A stretch of DNA of 64,000 nucleotides from Streptomyces sp. SAT1 (GTDB lineage: Bacteria; Actinomycetota; Actinomycetes; Streptomycetales; Streptomycetaceae). Within the stretch, counting starts at the first letter, position 1, and every line of letters starts with the position of its first letter. Where the stretch lies: the NCBI RefSeq assembly GCF_001654495.1, contig NZ_CP015849.1, positions 4,501,501 through 4,565,500 of the forward strand. The letters are read 5' to 3'. Below the pieces are notes generated by a model that did no database searches, was not told where the DNA came from, and saw only the letters and a program-made list of their open reading frames with translations. The translations under genes were made by a program, and so were the position numbers. Shown here piece by piece: positions 31,935 through 40,277 of the stretch.

Positions 31935-33604
31935 CGGGCACCCCCCTTCGCGTTGCCCGCCGCGCCCGCGCCGTGCCGTCCGTCGCCCTCCGCGCCGTCC
32001 CCGGTGAGCGCGGAGGCGTCGCGCGGCAGCCGCAGCGTGAACACCGCACCGCCGTCGGGCGAGTTGGCCGCGGTGATGTCGCCGCCGTGGATGTGCGCGT
32101 TGTTCAGCGCGATGGACAGACCGAGACCGCTGCCCTCCGAACGCGGCCGGGACGCGCTGGCCTTGTAGAACCGGTCGAAGACATGCGGCAGTACGTCCTC
32201 CGGGATGCCCGGCCCGTGGTCGCGCACCTGGATGACGATCTGCGCGCCCTGTTCCGCCGTGGCGCCCGGCGCGGCGCCCGGCTCCCGCTCCCCGGCGGAC
32301 TCCGGCGCCCCGGACGGCTCCCCGCCGTCCGACACCCGCACCGACACCCGTACCGGCGAGCCGCCGTGCTTGAGCGCGTTGCCGATCAGATTGGCGAGGA
32401 TGACGTCCAGCCGCCGCGGGTCGAGCTGCGCGTGGATGCCGCGCTCGGCGTCCAGCTCCACCGCGTCCAGCCAGGCCCGCGCGTCGATGCACGCGGTGAT
32501 CTGGTCGGCGATGTCGACGTCGTCCAGGACCAGCCGGGCCGTGCCCGCGTCGAAGCGGGTCACCTCCATCAGGTTCTCGACCAGGTCGTTCAGCCGCCGG
32601 GTCTCGCTCACCACCAGCCGGACCGCCGGTTCGATCATCGGGTCGATACCGCCGCCCTCGAACTCCAGCTCCTCCTCCAGCACCTCCGTCACGGCGGTGA
32701 TGGCGGTCAGCGGCGTCCGCAGCTCATGGCTCATGTCCGCGACGAAACGCCGCGACGCCTCGTCCCGGGCGGCCATGTCCGCGACGCGCTTCTCCAGCGC
32801 GGCCGCCGCGTTGTTGAACGTACGGGACAGATCGGCGAGTTCGTCCGTGCCGGACACCCGCAGCCGGGTGTCGAGCCGGCCCTCGCCGAGCCGCCGCGCG
32901 GCCACCCCGAGCCGGTGCACCGGCTTCAGCACGGTCGTCGCCGCGGCCTGCGCCAGCAGCGCCGCGCCGACCAGTGCCAGCGCGGTGGCGATCCCCAGCG
33001 ACCAGGCCAGCGAGTTGAGGTCCTTCGCCTCCGGCTCCAGCGACTTGAGCATGTAGCCGGTCGGACCGCCCCCGATCACCTTCGTACCGGCCACCAGATA
33101 CGGCGTGCCGTGCACGGTGATGCGCTGCCAGTACAGGTGGTAGGGGGACTTGTTCGACGAGGAGAGCGACTGCGCCTTGTCCACCGCCGTGCGCAGCGAG
33201 ACGGGCACGTCCTCCAGCGAGAAGCCGCTCAGCCCGCCCGAACTGGCGTACATCGTGCGCCCGTCCGTGTCCTGGCCCACCAGCAGCACACTGAACCGCT
33301 GGCTGCTGCCCGCCATCTGACCGGCGGTGTGCTGCAACCGGTCCTGGGTGGTGTGCACCGGCAGCGTGCCCGCGCGGTTCTGCATCTCCTGCCGGAAGTC
33401 CCGCAGCACCGCGTCCTGCGCGCGGGTCAGCACCGCCTCGCGGTTGAGCCAGTACGCGATCCCCGAGGCCGAGACCGCCGCCGTCAGCGCCACCAGCGCG
33501 AACACCACGACCAGCCGCAGCCGCAGACTCGTGAAGCGCCACCGCGACAGCACACCCTTGCGTCCCGCGGTCCAGCCGCCGGACCCCCCTTGCTCCTTCG
33601 TCAC
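31931..33604 (-). CDS. afsQ2: Sensor histidine kinase AfsQ2
   Basis: Membrane histidine kinase of 557 aa. TM1 is at about 29-49 and TM2 at about 200-222, enclosing a ~150-residue extracellular sensor; then HAMP (KPVHRLGVAARRLGEGRLDTR), phosphoacceptor H-box FVADMSHELRTPLT with His293, N-box LANLIGNALKHG, and G-boxes DHGPGIP and GSGLGLSI. In Streptomyces coelicolor AfsQ1/AfsQ2 is known to stimulate antibiotic production under nitrogen-specific (glutamate) growth. GTG start overlaps the afsQ1 stop. The acidic/Gly insert before the G-box (SDGGEPSGAPESAGERE) is a low-complexity loop. Confidence 0.93.
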   Translation of the reverse strand: MTKEQGGSGGWTAGRKGVLSRWRFTSLRLRLVVVFALVALTAAVSASGIAYWLNREAVLTRAQDAVLRDFRQEMQNRAGTLPVHTTQDRLQHTAGQMAGSSQRFSVLLVGQDTDGRTMYASSGGLSGFSLEDVPVSLRTAVDKAQSLSSSNKSPYHLYWQRITVHGTPYLVAGTKVIGGGPTGYMLKSLEPEAKDLNSLAWSLGIATALALVGAALLAQAAATTVLKPVHRLGVAARRLGEGRLDTRLRVSGTDELADLSRTFNNAAAALEKRVADMAARDEASRRFVADMSHELRTPLTAITAVTEVLEEELEFEGGGIDPMIEPAVRLVVSETRRLNDLVENLMEVTRFDAGTARLVLDDVDIADQITACIDARAWLDAVELDAERGIHAQLDPRRLDVILANLIGNALKHGGSPVRVSVRVSDGGEPSGAPESAGEREPGAAPGATAEQGAQIVIQVRDHGPGIPEDVLPHVFDRFYKASASRPRSEGSGLGLSIALNNAHIHGGDITAANSPDGGAVFTLRLPRDASALTGDGAEGDGRHGAGAAGNAKGGAR

Positions 33605-34278
33605 TGAGGCGCGTCCAGGCGGTAGCCGACGCCACGCACGGTCCGGATCAGCGTCGGCGAGGACGGCACGTCCTCCACCTTGGCCCGCAGCCGCTGCACA
33701 CAGGCGTCCACCAGCCGCGAGTCACCCAGGTAGTCGTGCTCCCACACCAGCCGCAGCAACTGCTGCCGCGACAGCGCCTGACCGGGCCGCCGGCTCAGCT
33801 CCAGCAGCAGCCGCAGCTCGGTCGGGGTCAGCTGGAGGTCCTCGCCGTTCTTCGTCACCGTCATCGCGGCCCGGTCGATGACCAGGCTGCCGAAGGCCGC
33901 CGCGTCGTTCGCCTCCCGCTCGCCGCGCCGCAGCACCGCCCGGATCCGGGCGTCGAGCACCCGCCCCTGCACGGGTTTGACGACATAGTCGTCGGCACCG
34001 GACTCCAGGCCGACCACCACATCGATGTCATCGCTGCGCGCCGTGAGCAGGATGATCGGCAACTGGTCGGTGCGCCGGATGCGCCGGCACACCTCGAACC
34101 CGTCGATGCCGGGCAGCATCACGTCCAGCACGATCAGGTCCGGCCGCTGCTCGCGCAACAGCTTCAGACCGTCCTCACCACTGGCAGCGGTGGCCACCCG
34201 GTGACCCTGGCGCGTCAGTGAGAGCTCCAGGGCCGTCCGGATGGCGTCGTCGTCCTCGATCAGCAACAGGGAAGGCAC
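33601..34278 (-). CDS. afsQ1: Response regulator AfsQ1
   Basis: OmpR/PhoB-type regulator of 225 aa. The receiver has IEDDD at 8-12, phosphoacceptor Asp52 in IVLDVMLPG, and Lys in VVKPVQG; the winged-helix DNA-binding domain covers the C-terminal ~100 residues (LQLTPTELRLLLELSRRPGQ to GVGYRLD). GTG 34278 gives the standard length (an ATG at 34287 would add three residues). Transcribed divergently from sigQ, with an AfsQ1-type box between them. Confidence 0.95.
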   Translation of the reverse strand: MPSLLLIEDDDAIRTALELSLTRQGHRVATAASGEDGLKLLREQRPDLIVLDVMLPGIDGFEVCRRIRRTDQLPIILLTARSDDIDVVVGLESGADDYVVKPVQGRVLDARIRAVLRRGEREANDAAAFGSLVIDRAAMTVTKNGEDLQLTPTELRLLLELSRRPGQALSRQQLLRLVWEHDYLGDSRLVDACVQRLRAKVEDVPSSPTLIRTVRGVGYRLDAPQ

Positions 34279-34359
34279 GGGCCTCATTCTGGCCCATGCG
34301 GGCCCGGGGTTTCGACACCTGTACGGCTTCGCTCCCCTCCGCGACCGGCCCGGACCCCT

Positions 34360-34375
34360 GTGACAGGTCTGTGAC
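34360..34375. promoter_or_regulatory. AfsQ1-binding site in the afsQ1-sigQ intergenic region
   Basis: GTGAC-AGGTCT-GTGAC at 34360-34375 matches exactly the direct-repeat form GTnAC-N6-GTnAC described for AfsQ1. It lies 82 bp from the afsQ1 start and 97 bp from the sigQ start and is placed to control sigQ and possibly autoregulate. Confidence 0.78.
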
Positions 34376-34471
34376 AGTCGGCGGACACGGCCATGAAGTG
34401 CCCCCGGCAGGCTTTTCGACACAGCACGAGAGCGATCCGAACACCAGAGGTCCACCGACGGGAGGCGCGAG

Positions 34472-35209
34472 ATGAACACGCTGCACAGCACCAGCACCAG
34501 CGCAGTGGTCACGCGTCTGCACGACGTGACCCGCGGATCGGAGAAGTCCGGTGCCCAGAGCCTGCGGGGGTGTGCTCGCGGCACCGGGCGTCAGCACGCC
34601 GCCTATATGACGGTCGTGGACGCACCCACGGGGGAAACACACGGGGGAAGCGCGTACGGGGAGGGCTCGGGGGAGCGCCGCACCCTGTCGGAGGTGGAGT
34701 TCACCGCCTACGTCCAGGAGCGCCGCGCCTCCCTGTACGCCACCGCCTACCACCTCACCGGCGACCGCTACGAGGCCGAGGACCTGCTCCAGAGCGCGCT
34801 GTTCTCGACCTACCGGGCGTGGGACCGGATCAGTGACAAGGCGGCGGTCGGCGGATACCTGCGCCGCACCATGACCAACCTGCACATCAGCGCCTGGCGG
34901 CGCCGCAAGCTCAACGAGTACCCGACCGAGGAACTGCCGGAGACGCCCGGCGACACGGACGCGATGCGCGGCACCGAACTGCGCGCCGTCCTGTGGCAGG
35001 CGCTCGCCCGGCTGCCCGAACTCCAGCGCACGATGCTGGTCCTGCGCTACTACGAGGGCCGCACCGATCCGGAGATCGCGGACATCCTCGGCATCAGCGT
35101 CGGCACGGTGAAGTCCAGCATCTGGCGCTCGCTGCGCCGGCTGCGCGAGGACGAGGTCCTCAGCTTCGGCCGTGACCACGAGGAGTCCTTCGGCGAACTG
35201 GTCGCCTGA
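34472..35209 (+). CDS. sigQ: ECF sigma factor SigQ
   Basis: Sigma factor of 245 aa divergent from afsQ1; in S. coelicolor sigQ is a direct AfsQ1 target and acts antagonistically to it in antibiotic control. Region 2 (ASLYATAYHLTGDRYEAEDLLQSA, AVGGYLRRTMTNLHISAWRR) and region 4 (LARLPELQRTMLVLRYYEGR, ISVGTVKSSIWRSLRRL) are complete. The ~70-residue N-terminal extension is low-complexity; ATG 34606 or a later start would remove part of it. SigE/SigQ-type proteins usually begin near the VEFTAYV segment. Confidence 0.9.
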   Translation: MNTLHSTSTSAVVTRLHDVTRGSEKSGAQSLRGCARGTGRQHAAYMTVVDAPTGETHGGSAYGEGSGERRTLSEVEFTAYVQERRASLYATAYHLTGDRYEAEDLLQSALFSTYRAWDRISDKAAVGGYLRRTMTNLHISAWRRRKLNEYPTEELPETPGDTDAMRGTELRAVLWQALARLPELQRTMLVLRYYEGRTDPEIADILGISVGTVKSSIWRSLRRLREDEVLSFGRDHEESFGELVA

Positions 35210-35228
35210 GCCGGTCAACCGGAGGTCT

Positions 35229-35325
35229 GGGGGAGGAACGGGGGAAGCACGGGGGCGGGGAAAAAGGGGACACGGGGGAGCAGGGGAAACGGGGGATAAC
35301 GGGGATACGGGGGAGACGAGCGGGG
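35229..35325 (+). repeat. G-run purine-rich tract downstream of sigQ
   Basis: At least eleven runs of four or five G occur in about 97 bases, mostly as imperfect repeats of CGGGGGANAC. The region 35210-35432 holds no gene. On the + strand, the strand of the sigQ mRNA, it could fold into G-quadruplexes. Confidence 0.7.
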
Positions 35326-35432
35326 CTGGAGGGCCGGGGGGTCCTTCCGGCCCCGCTTTCCGTTTCCGTGTGCGCGCCCGGGGTGCGGCGCCGCGGGGTT
35401 GGGCTACGCGGGGTTCGGCTACGCGGGTGCGG

Positions 35433-36068
35433 CTACGCCGCCGTACGCGTCCGCGCCTGCCGGCCCGCCGCGGCGGCCGCGAGCCGGCTCAGGGCCTCGT
35501 CCCGGCCGCAGGCGTGCGCGCCGAGGGAGACCTGGCGGGCGACGATCGCCCGCTCGGTCCGCAGCAGCCGCCAGCCGCGGCGCAGCAGGAACGGCACCGA
35601 CTTGCGCCCCTCCCTCAGATCCCGCAGGAAACGCCGCCGGAAGGTGGTGACCGGCCCGCGGGCCAGACAGAGCGCGTCGGCCAGCACGCCCCGCTCGCGG
35701 CAGCGCTCCACGATCTCCGCCGCGAAGATCCCCTCCGCGACGAACAGCGGCGTCCGCCCGATGTGCAGCGTCTCCTCGCCGGTCCGGGAACTGGACGCGA
35801 GGTCGTACACCGGGACCCCGGTGCTGCCCGTCGCGCACAGCCGCACGATCGCCTCCACGGCGACCTCCGCGTCCCACGAGCCGGGATGGTCCCAGTCGAT
35901 GTCCGAACTCCCCGCCACCAGCGGCAGCGTGGGGTCGTCCCCCTCCTTGTAGAAGTCGTCGAGACGCAGCACAGGCAGCCCGGAACGGGCGGCGACCAGG
36001 GACTTGCCCGAACCGGAGGGGCCGCAGAGCAGCACGACGCGGGCGGGTGACGGGGGATGAAGGCTCAC
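35433..36068 (-). CDS. Uridine-kinase-like P-loop kinase
   Basis: 211-aa P-loop NTPase resembling the uridine kinase/phosphoribulokinase family: Walker A LLCGPSGSGKSLVA at the N-terminus, LDDFYKEGDDPTLP in the position of the uridine-kinase substrate motif, IDWDHPGSWD and FVAEGIFAAE. The residues after RGPVTTFRRRFLRDLREG fit the lid. Uridine kinase makes UMP from uridine, which would fit this nucleoside-rich region, but no CTACGCGCGTAG box precedes it. GTG 36068 is used without a good ribosome-binding site. Confidence 0.75.
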   Translation of the reverse strand: MSLHPPSPARVVLLCGPSGSGKSLVAARSGLPVLRLDDFYKEGDDPTLPLVAGSSDIDWDHPGSWDAEVAVEAIVRLCATGSTGVPVYDLASSSRTGEETLHIGRTPLFVAEGIFAAEIVERCRERGVLADALCLARGPVTTFRRRFLRDLREGRKSVPFLLRRGWRLLRTERAIVARQVSLGAHACGRDEALSRLAAAAAGRQARTRTAA

Positions 36069-36195
36069 GGAACACCAGTTTGACGCATGGTTGCCCGGGT
36101 GCCGAGAGCGCGGGTCGGCTTTGGTGCGTGGGATGGGTCTCAACTACCCTGTGCGTTGTTCTCGTTACTCTGCGCATCAGAAGGTGGCATCAGAA

Positions 36196-36594
36196 ATGGC
36201 CCGACACGCGTCCGCTTCCCGTTCCGCCGTCCGGCGTGTACTGACCGCCGTGACGACCATCGGTGTCGCTCTGGGGGCGGGTGTGGTGTCCGCCGAGGCG
36301 GCGAGCCTGCCGGTCGTGGGCGGTGACTACGAGACGGGGTCGCTCGGCAAGGTCGACCCGCAGGCGGGGGTCCAGGCGCTGGCCGGGACGGTCGGGTACA
36401 TCACCGGGCCGGTGGCCGGGCTCAAGCCCAACCCGCTGGCGGGGACCGGCGTCGACCCGCTGGACAACGGCGTCGGCACCCAGCTCGCCGACTTCAAGCC
36501 GCTGACCTCGCAGATGCTCACCGGTCCGGTGGCGCAGGCGCCGTCGGTCGGGAGCGTGCCGGTGGTCGGGCAGGTGCTCGGCGCGGTGCGCTGA
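36196..36594 (+). CDS. Small secreted protein of unknown function
   Basis: 132 aa. The signal peptide has a twin-Arg-like but probably Sec-type n-region (SRSAVRRVLTAVTTIGVALGAGVVS, cleavage at AEA-AS). The mature ~95 residues are rich in Gly, Pro, Val and Leu with no Cys. ATG 36196 lies 10 bp after AAGGTGG. Similar in size and composition to the product of 29677-30030. No enzymatic motif. Confidence 0.7.
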   Translation: MARHASASRSAVRRVLTAVTTIGVALGAGVVSAEAASLPVVGGDYETGSLGKVDPQAGVQALAGTVGYITGPVAGLKPNPLAGTGVDPLDNGVGTQLADFKPLTSQMLTGPVAQAPSVGSVPVVGQVLGAVR

Positions 36595-36622
36595 CCCGGT
36601 CGCGCCGACCCGGTCGCGCGCG

Positions 36623-36664
36623 GAGAGCCGCGGCTCCCCCGGACGGAGGGGAGGCGCGGCTCTC
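36623..36664. terminator. Bidirectional terminator between secreted protein and ALDH operon
   Basis: GAGAGCCGCG (36623-36632) pairs with CGCGGCTCTC (36655-36664), with further GCTCCCC/GGGGAG pairing inside. Confidence 0.8.
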
Positions 36665-36705
36665 GGCTTCGGCCGGGGCGGTCGTGCCGCCTCCGGGCGG
36701 GTGTG

Positions 36706-37632
36706 TCAGTACGACGAGCCCGAGGCGCCCAGGGAGCCCGTGGGGTGCCAGACCGTCTTCGTCTCCAGGAAGGCCGTCAGGCGCTCGGTGCCCGGGGCCG
36801 CCGTCCAGTCAGTGTCGTCCACAGGCTGTGGACGCAGCACGCGCTTGAGGTTGTCCGCCGCGGCGATCTCCAGCTCCTTCGCCAGCGCCTCGTCGGCGCC
36901 CGCGAGGTCGATCGCGTTGACGTCCTGGTGGGCGGCGAGGGGCGCCGCGATCTCCGCCGTGCGGCCGGACAGGACGTTGACCACGCCGCCGGGCACGTCC
37001 GAGGTGGCCAGCACCTCGGCCAGGGAGAGCGCGGGCAGCGGGGACCGCTCGCTCGCGATCACCACCGCCGTGTTGCCGGTCGCGATCACCGGGGCCAGCA
37101 CCGAGACCAGGCCCAGGAAGGACGACTCCTGCGGGGCGAGGACGGCCACCACGCCGGTCGGCTCCGGGGAGGACAGGTTGAAGAACGGGCCCGCCACCGG
37201 GTTGGCGCCGCCGGTCACCTGGGCGATCTTGTCGGTCCAGCCGGCGTACCAGACCCAGCGGTCGACGGTGGCGTCCACGACCGCCGCCGCCTTCGACTTC
37301 GACAGGCCCTCCGCGTCGGCCACCTCGCGCACGAACTGCTCGCGGCGGCCCTCCAGCATCTCGGCGACCCGGTACAGGACCTGGCCGCGGTTGTACGCCG
37401 TCGCGCCCGACCAGCCGCCGAACGCCTTGCGCGCGGCCACCACCGCGTCGCGGGCGTCCTTGCGGGATGCCTGCGGCGCGTTCGCCAGCCAGTTGCCCTT
37501 GCCCGCCGCGCCGGCGGCTGATGTGCGCGTCGTCACCTCGTACACCCGGCCGCTCTCCGAACGCGGGAACTTCCCGCCGACGTACAGCTTGTAGGTCTTG
37601 AAGACAGACAGTCGGTCAGATCGGTCAGACAT
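36706..37632 (-). CDS. Catalytically dead aldehyde-dehydrogenase-like protein
   Basis: 308 aa, against ~480 for a complete ALDH. It retains the nucleotide-binding half (ARKAFGGWSGATAYNRGQVLYR, GVVAVLAPQES in place of the Rossmann motif, ATGNTAVVIASE) but stops where the catalytic domain should begin: there is no LELGG glutamate and no active-site Cys segment. Its start overlaps the stop of the complete ALDH by eight bases, so the two are made together. This arrangement looks like the catalytic plus non-catalytic halves of ALDH16 proteins split into two genes. A structural or channelling partner is inferred. Confidence 0.8.
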   Translation of the reverse strand: MSDRSDRLSVFKTYKLYVGGKFPRSESGRVYEVTTRTSAAGAAGKGNWLANAPQASRKDARDAVVAARKAFGGWSGATAYNRGQVLYRVAEMLEGRREQFVREVADAEGLSKSKAAAVVDATVDRWVWYAGWTDKIAQVTGGANPVAGPFFNLSSPEPTGVVAVLAPQESSFLGLVSVLAPVIATGNTAVVIASERSPLPALSLAEVLATSDVPGGVVNVLSGRTAEIAAPLAAHQDVNAIDLAGADEALAKELEIAAADNLKRVLRPQPVDDTDWTAAPGTERLTAFLETKTVWHPTGSLGASGSSY

Positions 37633-39061
37633 CGAGGTACGCCTCCAGGCCGTGGCGACCGCCCTCGCGGCCGAAGCCCGACTCCTTGTACCCGCCGAAG
37701 GGCGAGGTCGGGTCGAACTTGTTGAACGTGTTGGACCAGATCACGCCCGCGCGGAGCTTGCTCGCCACCGCCAGGATGCGGGAGCCCTTCTCCGTCCAGA
37801 TGCCCGCCGACAGGCCGTACTGCGTGTTGTTCGCCTTGGCGACCGCCTCGTCCGGGGTGCGGAAGGTCAGCACGGACAGCACCGGGCCGAAGATCTCGTC
37901 GCGGGCGATGGTGTGCGCCTGGGTCACGCCGGTGAACAGCGTCGGGGCGAACCAGTAGCCGGAGCCGGGCAGTTCGCAGGCCGGGGACCAGCGCTCGGCG
38001 CCCTCCGCCTCGCCCCGGTCGGCCAGCGCGGTGATCCGGGCCAACTGCTCGGCGGAGTTGATCGCGCCGATGTCGGTGTTCTTGTCCAGCGGGTCGCCCA
38101 GGCGCAGGGTGCTCAGGCGGCGCTTGAGGGCGTCCAGCACCTCGTCGTGCACCGACTCCTGCACGAGCAGGCGCGAGCCCGCGCAGCAGACCTGGCCCTG
38201 GTTGAAGAAGATGCCGGTGACGATGCCCTCGACGGCCTGGTCGAGCGGGGCGTCGTCGAAGACGATGTTGGCGCCCTTGCCGCCCAGTTCCAGGGTGAGC
38301 TTCTTGCCCGTGCCCGCGACCGTGCGCGCGATCTCCTTGCCGACGGCCGTGGAGCCGGTGAACGCCACCTTGTTCACGTCCGGGTGCGCGACGAGCGCGG
38401 CGCCCGCGTCACCGTAGCCCGGCAGGATGTTGACGACGCCCCTGGGCAGGCCCGCCTGGCGGCAGATGTCCGCGAAGAACAGGGCGGACAGGGGGGTGGT
38501 CTCGGCGGGCTTCAGGACGACGGTGTTGCCCGTCGCCAGCGCCGGGGCGATCTTCCACGCCAGCATCAGCAGCGGGAAGTTCCACGGGATGACCTGGCCG
38601 GCCACGCCCAGCGGGCGCGGGGCGGCGCCGAAGCCGGCGTGGTCGAGCTTGTCGGCCCAGCCCGCGTAGTAGAAGAAGTGCGCCGCGACCAGCGGGAGGT
38701 CCGCGTCACGGGTCTCCCGGATCGGCTTGCCGTTGTCCAGGGTCTCCAGGACGGCCAGCTCGCGGCTGCGCTCCTGGATGATCCGGGCGATGCGGAACAG
38801 GTACTTGGCGCGCTCGGCGCCCGGCAGCGCCGACCACTTCTCGAACGCCTTGCGGGCGGCCTTCACCGCGCGGTCGACGTCCGCCGCACCGGCCTGGGCG
38901 ACCTCGGAGAGGACCTCCTCGGTCGACGGGCTGACCGTCTTGAAGACCTTGCCGTCGGCCGCGTCGGTGAACTCGCCGTCCACGAACAGGCCGTAGGAGG
39001 GGGCGATGTCGACGACCGAGCGGGACTCGGGCGCGGGTGCGTACTCGAATGCGGAAGCCAT
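37625..39061 (-). CDS. Aldehyde dehydrogenase, catalytic subunit
   Basis: NAD(P)-dependent ALDH of 478 aa with all key parts: Asn/Lys of PWNFPLLMLAWK and VLKPAETTP, FTGSTAVGKEIA, catalytic Glu258 in LTLELGGKGAN, nucleophile Cys at 292/293 in FNQGQVCCAGSR, and EIFGPVLSV near the C-terminus. It lies five bases after deoC, whose reaction releases acetaldehyde, so oxidation of acetaldehyde to acetate is the simplest role. The following gene encodes an ALDH-like partner without a catalytic domain. Confidence 0.9.
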   Translation of the reverse strand: MASAFEYAPAPESRSVVDIAPSYGLFVDGEFTDAADGKVFKTVSPSTEEVLSEVAQAGAADVDRAVKAARKAFEKWSALPGAERAKYLFRIARIIQERSRELAVLETLDNGKPIRETRDADLPLVAAHFFYYAGWADKLDHAGFGAAPRPLGVAGQVIPWNFPLLMLAWKIAPALATGNTVVLKPAETTPLSALFFADICRQAGLPRGVVNILPGYGDAGAALVAHPDVNKVAFTGSTAVGKEIARTVAGTGKKLTLELGGKGANIVFDDAPLDQAVEGIVTGIFFNQGQVCCAGSRLLVQESVHDEVLDALKRRLSTLRLGDPLDKNTDIGAINSAEQLARITALADRGEAEGAERWSPACELPGSGYWFAPTLFTGVTQAHTIARDEIFGPVLSVLTFRTPDEAVAKANNTQYGLSAGIWTEKGSRILAVASKLRAGVIWSNTFNKFDPTSPFGGYKESGFGREGGRHGLEAYLDV

Positions 39062-39066
39062 GGGGA

Positions 39067-40026
39067 TCAGTCCACCGTCACGTAGTCGGGGCCGGAGTAG
39101 CGGCCGGTGGCCAGCTTCTGGCGCTGCATCAGCAGGTCGTTCAGCAGCGAGGAGGCGCCGAAGCGGAACCAGTGGTTGTCCAGCCAGTCCGCGCCCGCGG
39201 TCTCGTTGACCAGGACGAGGAACTTGATCGCGTCCTTGCTGGTGCGGATGCCGCCGGCCGGCTTCACACCGACCTGCACGCCGGTCTGCGCCCGGAAGTC
39301 GCGGACGGCCTCCAGCATGAGCAGGGTGTTGGCCGGGGTCGCGTTGACGGCGACCTTGCCGGTGGAGGTCTTGATGAAGTCCGCACCGGCGAGCATGCCG
39401 AGCCAGCTCGCGCGCCGGATGTTGTCGTACGTCGACAGCTCGCCGGTCTCGAAGATGACCTTCAGCCGGGCGGCGGTCCCGCACGCCTCCTTCACCGCGG
39501 TGATCTCGTCGAACACCTTCAGGTACCGGCCGGCGAGGAACGCCCCGCGGTCGATGACCATGTCGATCTCGTCGGCACCCGCGGCGACGGCCTCGCGCAC
39601 GTCGGCCAGCTTCACGTCCAGGGCGGCGCGGCCGGCCGGGAAGGCGGTGGCGACCGAGGCGACCTTGACGGCTGAGCCGGCGACGGCCTCCTTGGCGGCG
39701 GCCACCATGTCGGGGTAGACGCAGACCGCGGCGGTGGCGGGCGTGGTGCGGTCCGTGGGGTCGGGACGGACCGCCTTGGCACCGAGCGCCCGGACCTTGC
39801 CCGGGGTGTCCGCGCCTTCCAGCGTCGTCAGGTCGACCATCGAGATGGCGAGGTCGATGGCGTACGCCTTCGCGGTGGTCTTGATGGAACGGGTGCCGAG
39901 CGAGGCGGCGCGCGCCTCCAGGCCGACCGCGTCGACGCCGGGCAGCCCGTGCAGGAAGCGGCGCAGGGAGCTGTCGGACGCCGTGACGTCGGAGAGCGGC
40001 TGCGCGGAGGGTGCAGTGGTGGGCAT
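39067..40026 (-). CDS. deoC: Deoxyribose-phosphate aldolase
   Basis: Class I aldolase cleaving 2-deoxyribose-5-phosphate to glyceraldehyde-3-phosphate and acetaldehyde. 319 aa, longer than E. coli DeoC (~259) by an N-terminal extension as in metazoan-type DeoC. The Schiff-base Lys219 is in DFIKTSTGK and the second conserved Lys255 in GVKPAGGI; DEIDMVIDRG carries the catalytic Asp. ATG 40026 is used, but a GTG at 40032 fits a leaderless transcript from the operator-promoter just upstream. First gene of deoC-ALDH-ALDH-like. Confidence 0.92.
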   Translation of the reverse strand: MPTTAPSAQPLSDVTASDSSLRRFLHGLPGVDAVGLEARAASLGTRSIKTTAKAYAIDLAISMVDLTTLEGADTPGKVRALGAKAVRPDPTDRTTPATAAVCVYPDMVAAAKEAVAGSAVKVASVATAFPAGRAALDVKLADVREAVAAGADEIDMVIDRGAFLAGRYLKVFDEITAVKEACGTAARLKVIFETGELSTYDNIRRASWLGMLAGADFIKTSTGKVAVNATPANTLLMLEAVRDFRAQTGVQVGVKPAGGIRTSKDAIKFLVLVNETAGADWLDNHWFRFGASSLLNDLLMQRQKLATGRYSGPDYVTVD

Positions 40027-40044
40027 GGTCACCAGAGGAGCATA

Positions 40045-40058
40045 TCTACGCGCGTAGC
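40045..40058. promoter_or_regulatory. CTACGCGCGTAG operator of deoC-ALDH operon
   Basis: TCTACGCGCGTAGC at 40045-40058 carries the perfect 12-mer palindrome (40046-40057). On the deoC strand it runs into TAGATATG, a likely -10, placing the transcript start within a few bases of the GTG at 40032. Confidence 0.75.
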
Positions 40059-40277
40059 GGCTGTACAGCCCTGGGGGCGGGCCACGGGAGGGGGGAGAGG
40101 AGGAAGGGGGCTTGCGGGGTGGGCCGGTGGGCGGGTGGTGCTTGCGCGGTCGGGGCGGGGCCGGTGGGTGAGTGGTGCTTGTGGGACGGAGCCGGCGGGC
40201 GGGTGGGTGGTGCTTGTGGGGTGGTCGCGGTGGGTGGTGGTGCGGGGGGAAAACGTGGGTCGGGCAGAATCGGGGGC

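Noticed and set aside
30627..32168. Plus-strand frame opposite the VanZ-like and afsQ lipoprotein genes
   Set aside because: It carries no recognisable domain and runs antisense to genes with lipobox, membrane helices and operon overlap.
35172..36050. Plus-strand frame reading through the G-run tract after sigQ
   Set aside because: Its translation is repeat-like Gly/Arg/Thr sequence and then antisense to the P-loop kinase; the kinase frame has clear motifs.
36706..37632. Short ALDH-like gene as a decayed pseudogene
   Set aside because: The frame is intact, begins with an overlap on the active ALDH, ends cleanly before a terminator and keeps good codon use, so a maintained non-catalytic subunit is more likely.
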